Below, piece by piece: positions 43,610-55,308 of a stretch of DNA of 64,000 nt. Both the position numbers and the translations under genes were made by a program. Location: assembly GCA_001054945.1 (NCBI GenBank), contig JVKJ01000005.1, positions 558,001 to 622,000 of the forward strand, in the 5' to 3' direction. The notes beneath the pieces were generated by a model, which saw only the letters and a list, made by a program, of their open reading frames with translations, searched no databases and had not been told where the DNA came from. This stretch comes from Corynebacterium falsenii (GTDB lineage: Bacteria > Actinomycetota > Actinomycetes > Mycobacteriales > Mycobacteriaceae). Numbering within the stretch: position 1 is the stretch's first letter; every line of letters begins with the position of its first letter.

Positions 43610-44266
43610 CTATTGGGCGGGCTGGCCCTGGTCGGCCTTGGGAACCGTCGGCACGGGCAACTCATGATCGGGTGCTGGGCTGGTCTCCGGGGCCTTCTCC
43701 GGAATCGCGATCGAATCCCACAGTTCCTGGTACCAGGGCTTGGACTCAGTGGGTTCCTCGTGCTGGCCGATGGAGTCTGAACCGGGCGTGCCGGAGTGGA
43801 TCTTCGGCGACATGATGCGGAACGCGGACTCCCCCGGCTCGATAAGCCCCAAGCGGGTGCGGGCCTGCTCCTTGATGTAGTCCTCGTTCTGGTACTTGTT
43901 GAGTTCCTTCGTGAGCTCGCCCTTGCGTTGCTGTTGCTGGGCAATATCAGCGTTCAGCTGAGCAAGCGTGGCTCGTTGCTCAAAGTAGTTCCGCAGCGGC
44001 GTCGCAATGGACAGAGCAAGGCAGATCACCAGCAGCACAACACCCAGGGTGACCAGCGGATTCATCTGCTTAGGAAGCTGGATGAACGACCGCGCCATGC
44101 GGCGAGGCGCCTGCTGAGCCCGAGCGCGGCGGCGATCGCGCGCCTCCAGGGAGCGGGAACGCGGCAACGTCGCGCGGGAAACCTGGCCTTCGTCCCCGGC
44201 GCTGTCATCCTGCTGTACTGCCATTCCCCTCCGCGGGCGGCGAGAGCGATCATTAGGCGCGGTCAT
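43610..44266 (-). CDS. Septum formation initiator family protein (DivIC/FtsB-like)
   Basis: 218 aa. A basic Arg-rich cytoplasmic N-terminus (about 65 residues) is followed by one membrane helix (V-T-L-G-V-V-L-L-V-I-C-L-A-L-S) and a coiled coil (L-A-Q-L-N-A-D-I-A-Q-Q-Q-Q) with R-L-G-L-I-E-P-G-E near residue 140, typical of DivIC. The proline-rich C-terminal tail (about 60 residues) is longer than in E. coli FtsB. DivIC/FtsB proteins assemble the division septum. It follows eno as Rv1024 follows eno in mycobacteria (recalled). Confidence 0.85.
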   Translation of the reverse strand: MTAPNDRSRRPRRGMAVQQDDSAGDEGQVSRATLPRSRSLEARDRRRARAQQAPRRMARSFIQLPKQMNPLVTLGVVLLVICLALSIATPLRNYFEQRATLAQLNADIAQQQQRKGELTKELNKYQNEDYIKEQARTRLGLIEPGESAFRIMSPKIHSGTPGSDSIGQHEEPTESKPWYQELWDSIAIPEKAPETSPAPDHELPVPTVPKADQGQPAQ

Positions 44267-44346
44267 AATAAGACGACCTTACCCCGCGGCGTTCCCTCGG
44301 GATAGAGGGGCACACCGGGAGCAGGTCGGCAGATTCTGGGTGCGAA

Positions 44347-45636
<1,290 letters not shown>

Positions 45637-45716
45637 TCAGGCGGGTCAAGGAATGTCAGGTGAAACCTTGGCACCCATTGTGACACGTTCCACTGCAGCA
45701 CTCACTCTTCGGCTCG

Positions 45717-46532
45717 CTAATCCAGGGGCCGCTGCCCCACCGCATAGTTTGCCGCCGCGTCGCGCACCTTGCGTACGTATTCGCCTGAGAGGTTGTAGGC
45801 CGCAATCGCCTGCGTCCACCCCTCCGGCGTGTTCATGTCTCTCTCGTCATCGCACAGGAGGCGCACCGAGGAAGCCGCGGCATCGTCGATGTTCTGAGGA
45901 TCCGCCACGCCATCCCCGTTGGCGTCCACTCCGTAGCGCTTCCACGATTCCGGAATAAACTGCAGCGGTCCAAGTGCACGGTCGAACTGCTTGTCCCCGT
46001 CGAGCTCACCGCCATCGGTATCGCGGACCTCGGCGAATCCCTTCCCATTGAGTTCGGGCCCAATGATCGGTGGCGTGACATTGCCCGCTTCATCTAAGCG
46101 GGCGGCGCCGAAAGTCTTCCCGTCATATGTTCCATGTCGGGTTTCCACGTACCCCAATCCCGCGAGGGTGTTCCACGTCACGTGGCAACCGGGCCGGGTT
46201 TGTCTCGCGATAACCTCTGCGTTGCCGTATGCCATCAGCGCGGTCCGCGCGATGCCGGTGTCCTTCGACAAGGGGGTCGCCCAGTCTCTGAGCTGCAGGG
46301 AGGTGCGCCCCTCGCCGTGGATGTTGATATTCGGAGCCGCCGGGGCCGCCGCGGGTGGGACGTTATCCGGCACCTCCACCCGGGGCTTGTGTTCCTGTTC
46401 TTTGAAGTTGGACGCCACCCCAGCGATGAACAACCCCACCACGACGATGATCGCAGCGAGCGTCACCAGAACTACGATGCATCCGCATCCGGCTCCAATC
46501 CCCCTGCGTGGTCGCCCATATGGTTGATTCAC
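45717..46532 (-). CDS. Lytic transglycosylase-like cell-wall protein (lpqU-like)
   Basis: 271 aa from GTG 46532, with GAAGGGG upstream; the frame extends to 46595. One membrane helix (about residues 15-40) anchors an extracytoplasmic lysozyme-like domain. G-L-G-Y-V-E-T-R-H-G (catalytic-Glu region, about residue 127) and the segment L-G-P-L-Q-F-I-P-E-S-W-K-R-Y are typical of the lytic transglycosylase fold. It likely cleaves peptidoglycan glycan strands. It lies between eno and the regulator/mazG, as lpqU does in mycobacteria (recalled). Confidence 0.85.
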   Translation of the reverse strand: MNQPYGRPRRGIGAGCGCIVVLVTLAAIIVVVGLFIAGVASNFKEQEHKPRVEVPDNVPPAAAPAAPNINIHGEGRTSLQLRDWATPLSKDTGIARTALMAYGNAEVIARQTRPGCHVTWNTLAGLGYVETRHGTYDGKTFGAARLDEAGNVTPPIIGPELNGKGFAEVRDTDGGELDGDKQFDRALGPLQFIPESWKRYGVDANGDGVADPQNIDDAAASSVRLLCDDERDMNTPEGWTQAIAAYNLSGEYVRKVRDAAANYAVGQRPLD

Positions 46533-47305
46533 TTCGTCCCCTTCGCACGCTTTTTCCCGGACCGCCGTGCTTGCAGCGGGTCTCGGCTGGAACACAGAAT
46601 ATATTTCAGCGAGGCTGCGCTGATCTGAACATCCTTATCAGCCTCACCATCGCCTCCCGCGGAATCTCCCTCGGCGGCAACCACCGTGAGCTCAGCCATC
46701 TCCGGGTATGGGCGTTCCTTGACCAACACGTGGGCACCCGGGAGGACACCTTGGCTTTCCAAATAACGCAAGAGGGCCGGATCCTGGTCTGAAATGCGAT
46801 CGATCACCACCGTGTGATTGGCGGTGGCGTCTGAAAGGGGAAAGACCTGGGGGGACTCAACATCCCCAGCGGCGGAGGGGATCGGGTCCCCGTGCGGATC
46901 TCGCGTGGGATGGCCCATGAGGTCGTCGATTCGATCGATAAACCTATCGGAGACAGCGTGCTCGAGGCGGTCGGCTTCCTCGTGGAGCTCGTCCATGGCG
47001 TACCCCAGTTCGCGATGGAGGAAGGTCTCCACCAGGCGGTGCCGCCGGGCCATGGACAGTGCGAGGGCACGCCCCGCGTCACTGAGGGTGATCAGACTGT
47101 AGGGCTTGTGATCGACAAGCCCGAGGCTCCCGAGGCGCTTCACCGCCTCAGAGGCGGTGGAATTCTTTTGGCCCATAGCGCCGGCCAAGTCGGACAGTGC
47201 TGCCCCAGAGCTACCCCATTCCTGCAGGTCGTAGATCTTTTTCAGGTAGTCCTGCGAGCGATCGGGGAGGTCGGAGACATGCTCAGGGGTACGCATGAAG
47301 GTCAT
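46529..47305 (-). CDS. mntR: Metal-dependent DtxR/MntR-type transcriptional regulator
   Basis: 258 aa from ATG 47305 (ATG 47296 is possible). The winged helix-turn-helix near residues 10-70 carries L-P-D-R-S-Q-D-Y-L-K-K-I-Y and G-Q-K-N-S-T-A-S-E-A-V-K-R-L. The dimerisation/metal domain has H-R-L-V-E-T-F-L near residue 90, and H-E-E-A-D-R-L-E-H-A-V-S-D near 105. A C-terminal FeoA/SH3-like extension is present, as in DtxR. It is divergent from a metal ABC importer across a palindromic operator. The gene overlaps the transglycosylase GTG by four bases. Mn versus Fe specificity is inferred from the operator. Confidence 0.85.
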   Translation of the reverse strand: MTFMRTPEHVSDLPDRSQDYLKKIYDLQEWGSSGAALSDLAGAMGQKNSTASEAVKRLGSLGLVDHKPYSLITLSDAGRALALSMARRHRLVETFLHRELGYAMDELHEEADRLEHAVSDRFIDRIDDLMGHPTRDPHGDPIPSAAGDVESPQVFPLSDATANHTVVIDRISDQDPALLRYLESQGVLPGAHVLVKERPYPEMAELTVVAAEGDSAGGDGEADKDVQISAASLKYILCSSRDPLQARRSGKKRAKGTK

Positions 47306-47345
47306 TGTATGGGTTCTTCGATCCACAGCAGAGAGTACAGGGCGA

Positions 47346-47396
47346 TTGAATTTCAAGATTCCTTGCGTGTATTTTGAAGTTCAAGGCATTGAACTT
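47346..47396. promoter_or_regulatory. MntR-type operator region between the regulator and the metal ABC importer
   Basis: AAGTTCAA-GGCA-TTGAACTT (47377-47396) is a perfect 8-bp inverted repeat; its core GTTCAA-N4-TTGAAC matches the half-sites I recall for the C. glutamicum MntR palindrome. A further TTGAA-T-TTCAA lies at 47346-47356, and AACTTGAACT follows at 47408-47417. Confidence 0.75.
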
Positions 47397-47438
47397 TTAG
47401 AGAGAACAACTTGAACTAATAGGAAGGGCGATGGTGCA

Positions 47439-48368
47439 TTGACACTGAAAAACACTCGGCGGGTCCTGGCGAGCGTGCTGGGGACCTGCCTGATCGTGGG
47501 CCTAGCCTCATGCGCAGACGTAAAGCCGACCCGGGAGCGCAGCGACAAACCCCAGGTGCTGGCGACTTTTACCATTCTGGCGGACATCGCCCAGAAGATC
47601 GGGGGCGATGCGGTGGAGGTCCGCTCGCTGACTCAGCCCGGCGCGGAGGTCCACGGGTACGATCCTCGCCCCAGCGACATCCAGGCCGCGGCCAACGCGG
47701 ACCTGATTCTGTCCAACGGCCTGGGATTGGAAACGTGGCTGGATAAGCTCACCGAGGACGCCTCCGGACGGCGGGTCACTGCCTCGGACGGTGTGAAACC
47801 AATGATGATCGAGGGCACCGACCACCCCAACCCGCACGCGTGGATGAGCCCCGAAGCTGGGCAGACGTATGTCAATAACGTGGTACGAGCGCTCATCGAT
47901 GTGGCTCCCGACCACCGTGAGGAGATCACGCAGCGCGGCGAGGCATATCGCGAGCAGTTAACGAAAGTCTCGCACACGATGACCCAGGGCCTCAGCGCCC
48001 TGCCCGCCGCCTCGCGGGCCCTCGTGACCTGCGAAGGAGCCTTCAGTTATCTGGCTCGAGACCAGCACCTGGCGGAGGGCTACATCTGGCCGGTGAATTC
48101 CGGGGAACAGATCACTCCCGAGCAGATCACGCGGGCGGCAGATTTCGTGCGCAACCACCGCACCCCCGCGGTGTTCTGCGAGTCCACGGTCCAGCCCGGC
48201 CCGAAGGAGCAGCTCATTCGCGAAACCGGCGCCCGTGACGGCGGCACCCTCTACGTTGATTCCCTCACGGAGCCGGGCGGGCAAGCCGATTCGTACCTTG
48301 GGCTGTTGCGCCACGACACGAACACCATCGTTCATGGATTGCGAGGAACACAGGAAGGAGAACAGTAA
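47439..48368 (+). CDS. mntA: Metal ABC transporter substrate-binding lipoprotein
   Basis: 309 aa from TTG 47439. A lipoprotein signal peptide ends in G-L-A-S-C (Cys about residue 25). Cluster-9 metal-binding positions are visible: E-V-H-G-Y-D-P near residue 68, P-N-P-H-A-W near 128, C-E-G-A-F-S-Y near 192, and Y-V-D-S-L near 270. Family members capture Mn, Zn or Fe; Mn is favoured from the MntR-like operator upstream. Its TAA overlaps the ATG of the next gene (TAATG). Confidence 0.85.
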   Translation: MTLKNTRRVLASVLGTCLIVGLASCADVKPTRERSDKPQVLATFTILADIAQKIGGDAVEVRSLTQPGAEVHGYDPRPSDIQAAANADLILSNGLGLETWLDKLTEDASGRRVTASDGVKPMMIEGTDHPNPHAWMSPEAGQTYVNNVVRALIDVAPDHREEITQRGEAYREQLTKVSHTMTQGLSALPAASRALVTCEGAFSYLARDQHLAEGYIWPVNSGEQITPEQITRAADFVRNHRTPAVFCESTVQPGPKEQLIRETGARDGGTLYVDSLTEPGGQADSYLGLLRHDTNTIVHGLRGTQEGEQ

Positions 48369-49111
48369 TGACCGAACCGCTTGCGCCCCACGCAGCAGCC
48401 AGCGCCATTGACGTCGATGGCCTGGACGTGCGCTACGGAGAGGTCCACGCGCTCCACGACGTGCACCTGGACATCCCCTATGGCCACATCGCAGGGCTCA
48501 TCGGGATGAATGGCTCCGGGAAATCCACCTTGTTCAAGTCGCTCACCGGGGCCATTAAGGACGACGGGGCTACTGTGCGCGGGAATATCAACGTAGAGTC
48601 CCCCGCGTACGTGCCCCAGTCGGAACACGTGAATTGGAATTTCCCCGTCAACGTCCGCGATGTGGTCGCCATGGGTCGCCGTGGCCACCAGGGCGCGTGG
48701 GGATTTAGACGCCACCCAGATGACAAGAAGAGCGTGGACGCCGCACTGCGGCGCAGCGGACTGGCGGACCTCGCAGACCGCCAGATCGGTCAACTGTCCG
48801 GCGGGCAAAAGAAGCGGGCCTTTGTAGCGCGCGGCATCGCACAGCAGGCCCGCACCATCCTGCTCGACGAACCCTTCGCCGGAGTGGACACAGTCAGCCA
48901 GGAAACAATCTCTACCCTGCTGCGAGAGCTGGCCGATGAAGGCTGCTGCATTTTGCTGGCCACGCACGATCTCGGCAGCATCAAAGACCTGTGCGATTCG
49001 GTGATCATGCTGAAGGGCACGGTCGTGGCGCATGGCACCCCTGAATCCACCATGACGACGGACAATGTGCTGAAGACGTTCGGCATTGAGGCCGGGGTGG
49101 TGGCGTCATGA
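48368..49111 (+). CDS. mntB: Metal ABC transporter ATP-binding protein
   Basis: 247 aa. Walker A is G-M-N-G-S-G-K-S-T near residue 48, the signature L-S-G-G-Q-K-K-R near 142, Walker B T-I-L-L-D-E-P-F near 165, and switch His in A-T-H-D-L near 200. All nucleotide-binding motifs are intact. Its TGA overlaps the permease ATG (ATGA), so the three importer genes are translationally coupled. Confidence 0.9.
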   Translation: MTEPLAPHAAASAIDVDGLDVRYGEVHALHDVHLDIPYGHIAGLIGMNGSGKSTLFKSLTGAIKDDGATVRGNINVESPAYVPQSEHVNWNFPVNVRDVVAMGRRGHQGAWGFRRHPDDKKSVDAALRRSGLADLADRQIGQLSGGQKKRAFVARGIAQQARTILLDEPFAGVDTVSQETISTLLRELADEGCCILLATHDLGSIKDLCDSVIMLKGTVVAHGTPESTMTTDNVLKTFGIEAGVVAS

Positions 49112-50025
49112 ACACCCCTCCCACCATGACCCTTGCACAGCTGGATTTCAGCGCCCACACCATCCGCAACAACCTGGAGTGGGTGGTGGAACCGTTTACC
49201 TATAGCTTCATGCAGCGAGCGTTCCTGGTCGCATCGATCACGGCGGTCGTCGCGGGGCTGCTCAGTTGCTGGCTGATCCTCATCGGATGGTCACTGATGG
49301 GAGATGCGGTCTCTCACGCAGTGCTGCCCGGTGTGGTCATCGCGTACATCGCGGGAGTGCCCTTCGCCCTGGGTGCACTGGCCGCCGCGGTAGTGGCAGT
49401 GGGGTTGGTCGGGACCGTGCGGGAACGAACGACCCTGCGGGAGGACACCTCGATCGGCATCGTGTTCACCGCAATGTTCGCCCTGGGGCTCGTGCTGGTG
49501 AGCATCACCCCTGCGGGCACGAATCTGCAGGAAATCCTCTTCGGAAATTTGCTGGGAACCACTCGCGGCGCGCTCGTGCAGGTCGCAGTGTTCGGGGGGT
49601 TGGCGCTGCTGGTGATGCTCGTTCGGAAGAAGGACATCACCCTGTGGGCCTTTGACGCCGCCCATGCCCGCTCTGTGGGGGTGAACGTGACCGTCCTGCG
49701 TTGGACGGTGCTGCTGACGCTGGCGCTCGTAGTCGTGGCATCGATGCAAGCCGTGGGCGTAATCCTGGTTGTGGCGATGCTGATCACGCCCGGGGCGACT
49801 GCCTACTTGCTGACCCAGCGGATGCGCCGAATGCTGCTGCTCGCCCCGGCGGTGGCGTGGTTGAGCTCGGTGGCGGGGATGTGGCTGAGTTTCCGCATGG
49901 ACGTCTCCACCGGCGGCATGATCGTCCTGGTGCAGGCGTGCGTGTTTGCCCTCGTGTGGCTGTTTGGCAAGCGCGAGGGAATCGTGACGCTGGCGCTGCG
50001 GCGGCGCCGGATGAGCGCCTCCTAA
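49108..50025 (+). CDS. mntC: Metal ABC transporter permease (ABC-3 family)
   Basis: 305 aa with 8-9 membrane helices. P-G-V-V-I-A-Y near residue 75 and the later M-L-I-T-P-G-A-T-A-Y-L-L near residue 230 match ABC-3 zinc/manganese permeases. It completes the importer; no fourth permease gene (mntD) follows, so one permease probably works as a homodimer. Its 3' end stops four bases from the stop of the convergent mazG gene. Confidence 0.9.
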   Translation: MNTPPTMTLAQLDFSAHTIRNNLEWVVEPFTYSFMQRAFLVASITAVVAGLLSCWLILIGWSLMGDAVSHAVLPGVVIAYIAGVPFALGALAAAVVAVGLVGTVRERTTLREDTSIGIVFTAMFALGLVLVSITPAGTNLQEILFGNLLGTTRGALVQVAVFGGLALLVMLVRKKDITLWAFDAAHARSVGVNVTVLRWTVLLTLALVVVASMQAVGVILVVAMLITPGATAYLLTQRMRRMLLLAPAVAWLSSVAGMWLSFRMDVSTGGMIVLVQACVFALVWLFGKREGIVTLALRRRRMSAS

Positions 50026-51323
50026 CCCTGGCTTCGCAGTGACTGCTGGAACTTAATCACCGCATCCATGAGCCGCTGATCAGCCTGGCCGGGCTTGTCC
50101 AACTCCAGGCCGACCATCGGATAGCGGATTTCGGTGGGGATCTGCGAATCATTCAGGCCCGCGTGGCGCGCCTCCCGAATGACGGCCTCAGCCGCGGCCA
50201 GTCCGGACATGGGCGATTGCGGGGCGGAGCCATTGTGCGTTGACTGCTGGTCGCTTGCGGGCTCTGGCTGCACCTCGTCAGCTGGTGTCCTCGAGGGCTC
50301 AGCCTGGGTGGGCTGTGATGCCTTCGAGGAAGCGGACGCGGATTTGGCTGCGAGGAATTCCTCGTAGTCGGGCCCGATCGACTCGATCTTCTCCCGCGTC
50401 TCTCGCTTCTTCGCCTCGCCCCACAGTCGATCCTGTTCGTCCTTCGAGACTGCCCGCTCCACGTCTTCGAAGAAATACGGCGCCCGCGAGCGCATCTTCG
50501 CCACGAAGGCACCGGCGACATGCCCAATGTCGAACGAGCCGCGCCGGTTGGCGATCTCCGCGTGGAACAGGACCTGCAGCAGCACATCAGAAAGCTCCTG
50601 GCACAGCTCCTGCTCCATCCACCGCGGGATTTCCTCGCCCCGATTCACCAGCTGCTTCATCAGATCGATAATGCGGCCCAGCTCCTCAGATTCTTCTTGA
50701 AGATAGGCCATCAAGCTGGTGTGGGTCATTGACTGCTCCCACTCCCCCTGTCGCAGCGCCCGGGCCATGAGCGCAATCGCGTCCTCCACTTCGTCGATCA
50801 CGGAGCTGGGAACTTCCGTCCGACTGGTACGCCGCATTCCCGCGACCGCGGCAGTGTGCTCATCGGTCCCGACGATCTCTCCATCGACCACCCCGCCGCC
50901 GGAGACATCCTGCCCCTGCAGGCGCGCTTCCGGCGCGTGATGCTGCAGCAATTCTTCCTGGCGCCGACTTTCCGCCTCATTGGCGGCGTCCGAACCCGGC
51001 GTATACGCCTCCAACTCCTGGAGGGACCCCAGCGCCTTCATCCCTCCTGCCTCGATCTCCCGATCACCGGACATCTGCACGAGCAGGGAGGGCGCAGCCA
51101 CGAGCTTCGCTCCCTCGTCGAGGCGCATGAGCACGTCTTCGTTGTGGGGATCCGTCGTGACGAGAATGTCGGATTCCTCGACTACATGGCCCCCCAGATC
51201 AGCGATCACCCATCGCACGCGAACGGGTACTTCCTCTGTGTAGGACACGTCACCGCTGAGGAGTGCGACCGCGTCCACGGGGATCATCGCTGGGAATCGT
51301 GGGTCCAGTAGAACGACTGACAT
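50022..51323 (-). CDS. mazG: MazG family nucleotide pyrophosphohydrolase
   Basis: 433 aa. The MazG core is at about residues 180-305, with Y-L-Q-E-E-S-E-E-L-G (the E-x-x-E acidic motif), and E-L-S-D-V-L-L-Q-V-L-F-H-A near residue 245, which bind Mg. MazG removes aberrant NTPs. The 160-residue N-terminal part and the Ala/Ser-rich C-terminal part (about 100 residues) are extensions compared with E. coli MazG, partly seen in mycobacterial MazG. It lies directly downstream of mfd by 23 bp, so co-transcription is likely. Confidence 0.85.
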   Translation of the reverse strand: MSVVLLDPRFPAMIPVDAVALLSGDVSYTEEVPVRVRWVIADLGGHVVEESDILVTTDPHNEDVLMRLDEGAKLVAAPSLLVQMSGDREIEAGGMKALGSLQELEAYTPGSDAANEAESRRQEELLQHHAPEARLQGQDVSGGGVVDGEIVGTDEHTAAVAGMRRTSRTEVPSSVIDEVEDAIALMARALRQGEWEQSMTHTSLMAYLQEESEELGRIIDLMKQLVNRGEEIPRWMEQELCQELSDVLLQVLFHAEIANRRGSFDIGHVAGAFVAKMRSRAPYFFEDVERAVSKDEQDRLWGEAKKRETREKIESIGPDYEEFLAAKSASASSKASQPTQAEPSRTPADEVQPEPASDQQSTHNGSAPQSPMSGLAAAEAVIREARHAGLNDSQIPTEIRYPMVGLELDKPGQADQRLMDAVIKFQQSLRSQG

Positions 51324-51346
51324 AAGTAATCACCCTACCTGCCACG

Positions 51347-54300
51347 TCACGTCGTCGCGGGTTGCCTCCCGCGCATGTCACGGGATGGAAGGCCCGCCAG
51401 CTGCGTGATGGCATCCGCGCACCACTGGATCAATTCCACGTCGCGCAAGGGCTTTGCGCGCATGCCCGCTCCCTGTTTAGGCATAGGTATGAGGACAATC
51501 TTGGTGGTGGCCCGGTACATCGCAGCGGGGAAAAGCCGCTTGAGCCGAACCTGACCGGAGTCGGCCAAGTCGATGGGGCTGAAGCTGATCTTCGTTCCCG
51601 CGGTGACCACCTCGTGGACCTTCAGATCGCGACACAACAGCCGCAGCCGCGAGACCACGGCCAGGTTCTCGACGGGCTCTGGCGGCTCGCCGTAGCGGTC
51701 TCGGAACTCATCCAGCACCTGTTGAATTCCGTCTTCGTCGGTCACTTCCGCGAGCTTGCGGTAGGCCTCGAGTCGCAATCTTTCGGACGCCACGTAGGAG
51801 GCCGGAATGTGGGCATCCACCGGCAAGTCAATCCGGATTTCCTTCTTTTCTTCTTCACGCCCGTCGACCACCTCGCCGTCTGCCATGGCTCGGAATGCTT
51901 CCACGGCCTCGCCCACGAGTCGGACATAGAGATCGAAGCCCACTCCGGCGATGTGCCCAGACTGCTCGGCGCCCAAGACATTTCCCGCGCCGCGCATCTC
52001 GAGGTCCTTCATGGCCACGGCCATGCCGGCACCGAGGTCGTTGTTCGATGCAATGGTGGACAGCCGGTCGTAGGAGGTTTCGGTGAGCACCTCCCCCTTG
52101 GGGTACAGGAAGTAAGCGTAGCCGCGCTCGCGAGAGCGCCCCACGCGGCCACGCAGCTGGTGCAGCTGGCTCAAACCCATGTGGTGAGCGTTTTCCACGA
52201 TCAGTGTGTTGGCATTGGAGATGTCGAGGCCAGTTTCGACAATGGTGGTGCACACCATCACATCGAACTCGCGGTCCCAAAAGCCTTGAACGGTGGTTTC
52301 CAGCTGCTCCTCACTCATCTGGCCGTGAGCCACCACCACGCGCGCTTCGGGTACCAGGGTGCGCAGGTGGTCGGCGACGCGCTCGATGGATTTTACCTTG
52401 TTGTGCACGTAAAAGACCTGTCCGTCTCTCAGGAGCTCCCGGCGTATGGCCGCGGCGACATGTTTATCTTCCTGGGCGCCGACGTACGTGAGGACCGGGT
52501 GGCGGTCTTCCGGCGGAGTGAGGATCGTCGACATTTCGCGGATCCCCGCCATGGACATTTCCAGGGTGCGGGGGATCGGGGTGGCGGACATGGTCAACAC
52601 ATCAACGTGGGAACGAAGGGACTTGATGTGTTCCTTGTGCTCCACACCGAAGCGCTGCTCCTCATCGACGATAATCAGCCCCAGGTTCTTCCAGTGCACG
52701 CCCGTTTGCAGCAGGCGGTGGGTACCCACCACGATGTCGATCGTGCCTTCGGCAAGCCCCTTGAGGACCTCCTTGGATTCCTTCGGGGAGGTGAAACGGC
52801 TGAGCTCCCGGATGGTCGTGGGGAAATCCTGCATACGTTCCCTGAACGTCTTGAGGTGCTGCTGGGCCAAAAGGGTGGTCGGCACCAGGACGGCGACCTG
52901 CTTGCCGGACTGCACGGCCTTGAAAGCAGCGCGGACGGCCACTTCGGTCTTGCCATAGCCCACATCGCCCACGATCACTCGGTCCATGGGGACGGGTTTT
53001 TCCATGTCCGCCTTGACGGCCTCGATCGCGTTGTATTGATCCTCCGTCTCCGTGAACGGGAAGGCGTCCTCCATCTCCCGCTGCCAGGGGGAATCGGCCG
53101 CGAAAGCATAACCCGGCGCGGCCTGGCGCTGGGCATAGAGCTGCACCAGCTCGCCAGCGATCTCCCGCACAGCGCCACGAGCCTTGCGCTTGGTGTTCTT
53201 CCAGTCCGCGCCGCCCATCTTGGACAGTGCGGGCTTTTCGCCGCCGACATAGCGGGACAGCATGTCCAGTTGGTCCATGGGGACGTAGAGCTGGTCACCT
53301 GGGCCGCCGCGCTTACTGGGCGCGTATTCCAAGACCAGGTATTCCCGGCGTGACGCTTCCTCGCCCTTGCCGATGGTGCGCTCCACCATCTTGACGAACT
53401 TGCCAATGCCGTGAGAATCGTGGACCACCAAATCGCCTTCTTCCAGGGCAAGAGGGTCCACCCGGTTGCGCTTCTTTGCGGGCTTTCGCTTACCTGTGGC
53501 CGTGGCTTCCACCCGATTGCCGGTCACATCTGTTTCAGTGATGAACAACAGCGAGGGGTGCTCGGCTCCAGCCATCGGAAAATCCAGCCCATCGTGGGCG
53601 CTGGCCAGGTACACGCTGACTGTACCGGGGGCTGGCTCCTGGTCCGGGGTGTTCTTCGAGTGTTTCAGCCTGCCCTCTCCCCTGGTACCGCGCAGGTCCA
53701 CCCCTACGGCTTCGGCGGAGATGCCCGCTTCCTTGAAACGGCGAAGCATGCGAGCTGCCACCGCTCGGGTCGGGGCAGCGAAGGCCACGCGGCCGCCCTT
53801 TTCCACACGATGGCGAATGTCCGCCATCATCTTCCCAATGCTCTCCATGTCGCCATGCGGGCGCGGGGCTGGGGAATAGTCCAGTGACAGAGCATCCCCG
53901 ATCATTCCCTCATCATGGTCCGACATACCGAGGGGCGAGATAGTCCACCACGGTCGATCCAGTTTCCTCTGAACTGCCCGGACAGCGTCGATGGATACAT
54001 AGGACACGCCCTCGGCCGGGGCTTGTCCCCCCATGGCTGCGGTATCCCAGCCAGCCTCCATGAATTGCCGTCCGGTTTCCTGAAGGTCGTGTGCACGGCG
54101 CTCCACGGTCGCCGGGGCCACCACCAAAGTATGAGTGCCTTCTGGCATCAGTGCAGGTAAAGTCACCAGCTCACTGGTCCCCAGCACGGGTATTAAGCTT
54201 TCCATCCCCTGCACGGCGATGCCCTGGCTTATCTTGTCGAAGATGTCCGCCAATTCCGCATTCCCTGCGGCTTCCTTCGCGAGGTCCGCCGCTTTCCTGG

Positions 54301-55096
54301 CGACCTGATCAGTGATCAGCAGCTCCCGACAGGGATAGATGTCAACCACGCTGGGGTGCTCCGCACCAGGGCCTGAACCAGCGATCGTCCGCTGATCACC
54401 CACGCTAAAGGAACGCACCTCGCTGACCTCGTCGCCCCAGAACTCCACGCGAATAGGCAGTTCCGCGGTGGACGGGAAGATATCCAGCAAGCCCCCGCGG
54501 GTAGCAAACTGCCCCCGCTTGCCCACCACGTCCACGTGACTGTAGCCGAGCTGCACGAGGCGATCCTGGACCTCTTCGAAATCCAGCTCCTCGCCTTCCG
54601 CCACGTGAACCGGTTCGATGCCACCTAAGTGCTTTTGGATGGGCTGCACGACCGCACGCGTCGGGGCAACCACCACACGCACATCGGAGGTGCCTCCCTC
54701 CTGCAGGCGCCGGAGGACCCTCATCCGCGTGCCCACGGTCTCGACCCCGGGCGAAAGACGCTCGTGAGGGAGGGTCTCCCATGACGGGAACATCTCCACC
54801 TGGTCGCCGATCATATGGCGCAGCATGGCGGTCAGATCTTCGGCCTGCCGTCCCGTGGCGGTCACGACGAGCACGGGCGCGCGCTGGGCAATCGTGCCCA
54901 CCACGAAAGGCCACACAGCATCTGGCCCCTGAACGTGCAGGTCAGCCTCGCCGATGTGGGTTGCGAGCCCCGTCAGCTTCGAATCTTGCACCGCGGCCCG
55001 AAGCACACCGGAAAGTGCGGGAATCTTGGCCCGGGCGGCCTCTGAGATCGGATCTGGACGTGCAGAGGTGGAGCTGTGATGCGAGGGCGCGTTCAT
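51347..55096 (-). CDS. mfd: Transcription-repair coupling factor
   Basis: 1249 aa, full length. The N-terminal UvrB-like module is about residues 40-440, the RNA-polymerase-interacting CarD-like domain about 490-600 ([13 protein letters not shown]), and the RecG-like translocase follows with Walker A G-D-V-G-Y-G-K-T near residue 707 and D-E-E-Q-R-F-G near 810. The TRCF domain closes the protein. Mfd removes stalled polymerase from DNA lesions and recruits UvrA. It is transcribed with mazG. Confidence 0.95.
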   Translation of the reverse strand: MNAPSHHSSTSARPDPISEAARAKIPALSGVLRAAVQDSKLTGLATHIGEADLHVQGPDAVWPFVVGTIAQRAPVLVVTATGRQAEDLTAMLRHMIGDQVEMFPSWETLPHERLSPGVETVGTRMRVLRRLQEGGTSDVRVVVAPTRAVVQPIQKHLGGIEPVHVAEGEELDFEEVQDRLVQLGYSHVDVVGKRGQFATRGGLLDIFPSTAELPIRVEFWGDEVSEVRSFSVGDQRTIAGSGPGAEHPSVVDIYPCRELLITDQVARKAADLAKEAAGNAELADIFDKISQGIAVQGMESLIPVLGTSELVTLPALMPEGTHTLVVAPATVERRAHDLQETGRQFMEAGWDTAAMGGQAPAEGVSYVSIDAVRAVQRKLDRPWWTISPLGMSDHDEGMIGDALSLDYSPAPRPHGDMESIGKMMADIRHRVEKGGRVAFAAPTRAVAARMLRRFKEAGISAEAVGVDLRGTRGEGRLKHSKNTPDQEPAPGTVSVYLASAHDGLDFPMAGAEHPSLLFITETDVTGNRVEATATGKRKPAKKRNRVDPLALEEGDLVVHDSHGIGKFVKMVERTIGKGEEASRREYLVLEYAPSKRGGPGDQLYVPMDQLDMLSRYVGGEKPALSKMGGADWKNTKRKARGAVREIAGELVQLYAQRQAAPGYAFAADSPWQREMEDAFPFTETEDQYNAIEAVKADMEKPVPMDRVIVGDVGYGKTEVAVRAAFKAVQSGKQVAVLVPTTLLAQQHLKTFRERMQDFPTTIRELSRFTSPKESKEVLKGLAEGTIDIVVGTHRLLQTGVHWKNLGLIIVDEEQRFGVEHKEHIKSLRSHVDVLTMSATPIPRTLEMSMAGIREMSTILTPPEDRHPVLTYVGAQEDKHVAAAIRRELLRDGQVFYVHNKVKSIERVADHLRTLVPEARVVVAHGQMSEEQLETTVQGFWDREFDVMVCTTIVETGLDISNANTLIVENAHHMGLSQLHQLRGRVGRSRERGYAYFLYPKGEVLTETSYDRLSTIASNNDLGAGMAVAMKDLEMRGAGNVLGAEQSGHIAGVGFDLYVRLVGEAVEAFRAMADGEVVDGREEEKKEIRIDLPVDAHIPASYVASERLRLEAYRKLAEVTDEDGIQQVLDEFRDRYGEPPEPVENLAVVSRLRLLCRDLKVHEVVTAGTKISFSPIDLADSGQVRLKRLFPAAMYRATTKIVLIPMPKQGAGMRAKPLRDVELIQWCADAITQLAGLPSRDMRGRQPATT

Positions 55097-55236
55097 GGTG
55101 CACCAGTCTAACGGGGGCTTGGAGGAGCTCTATCGGGGAGCCTGAACACCTCAACCGCGTGCACACCCCAGCCCTTTTCGGGTAATCCCGTCACGTGCGG
55201 TACAGTCTTTGTCTGAGCGCGCGAGTACGCGTGTGA

Positions 55237-55308
55237 TCTCCCATGGTGTAATCGGCAACACTACGGTTTTTGGTACCGTCATTCTAGGTTCGAGTCCTGG
55301 TGGGAGAG
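55237..55308 (+). tRNA. tRNA-Gln (anticodon UUG)
   Basis: Cloverleaf: acceptor TCTCCCA/TGGGAGA, D arm, anticodon stem ACGGT/ACCGT with loop containing TTG, T arm CTAGG-TTCGAGT-CCTGG, discriminator G73. No CCA is encoded. It is followed by TTTTTTATTTT, which can end the transcript. Confidence 0.9.
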
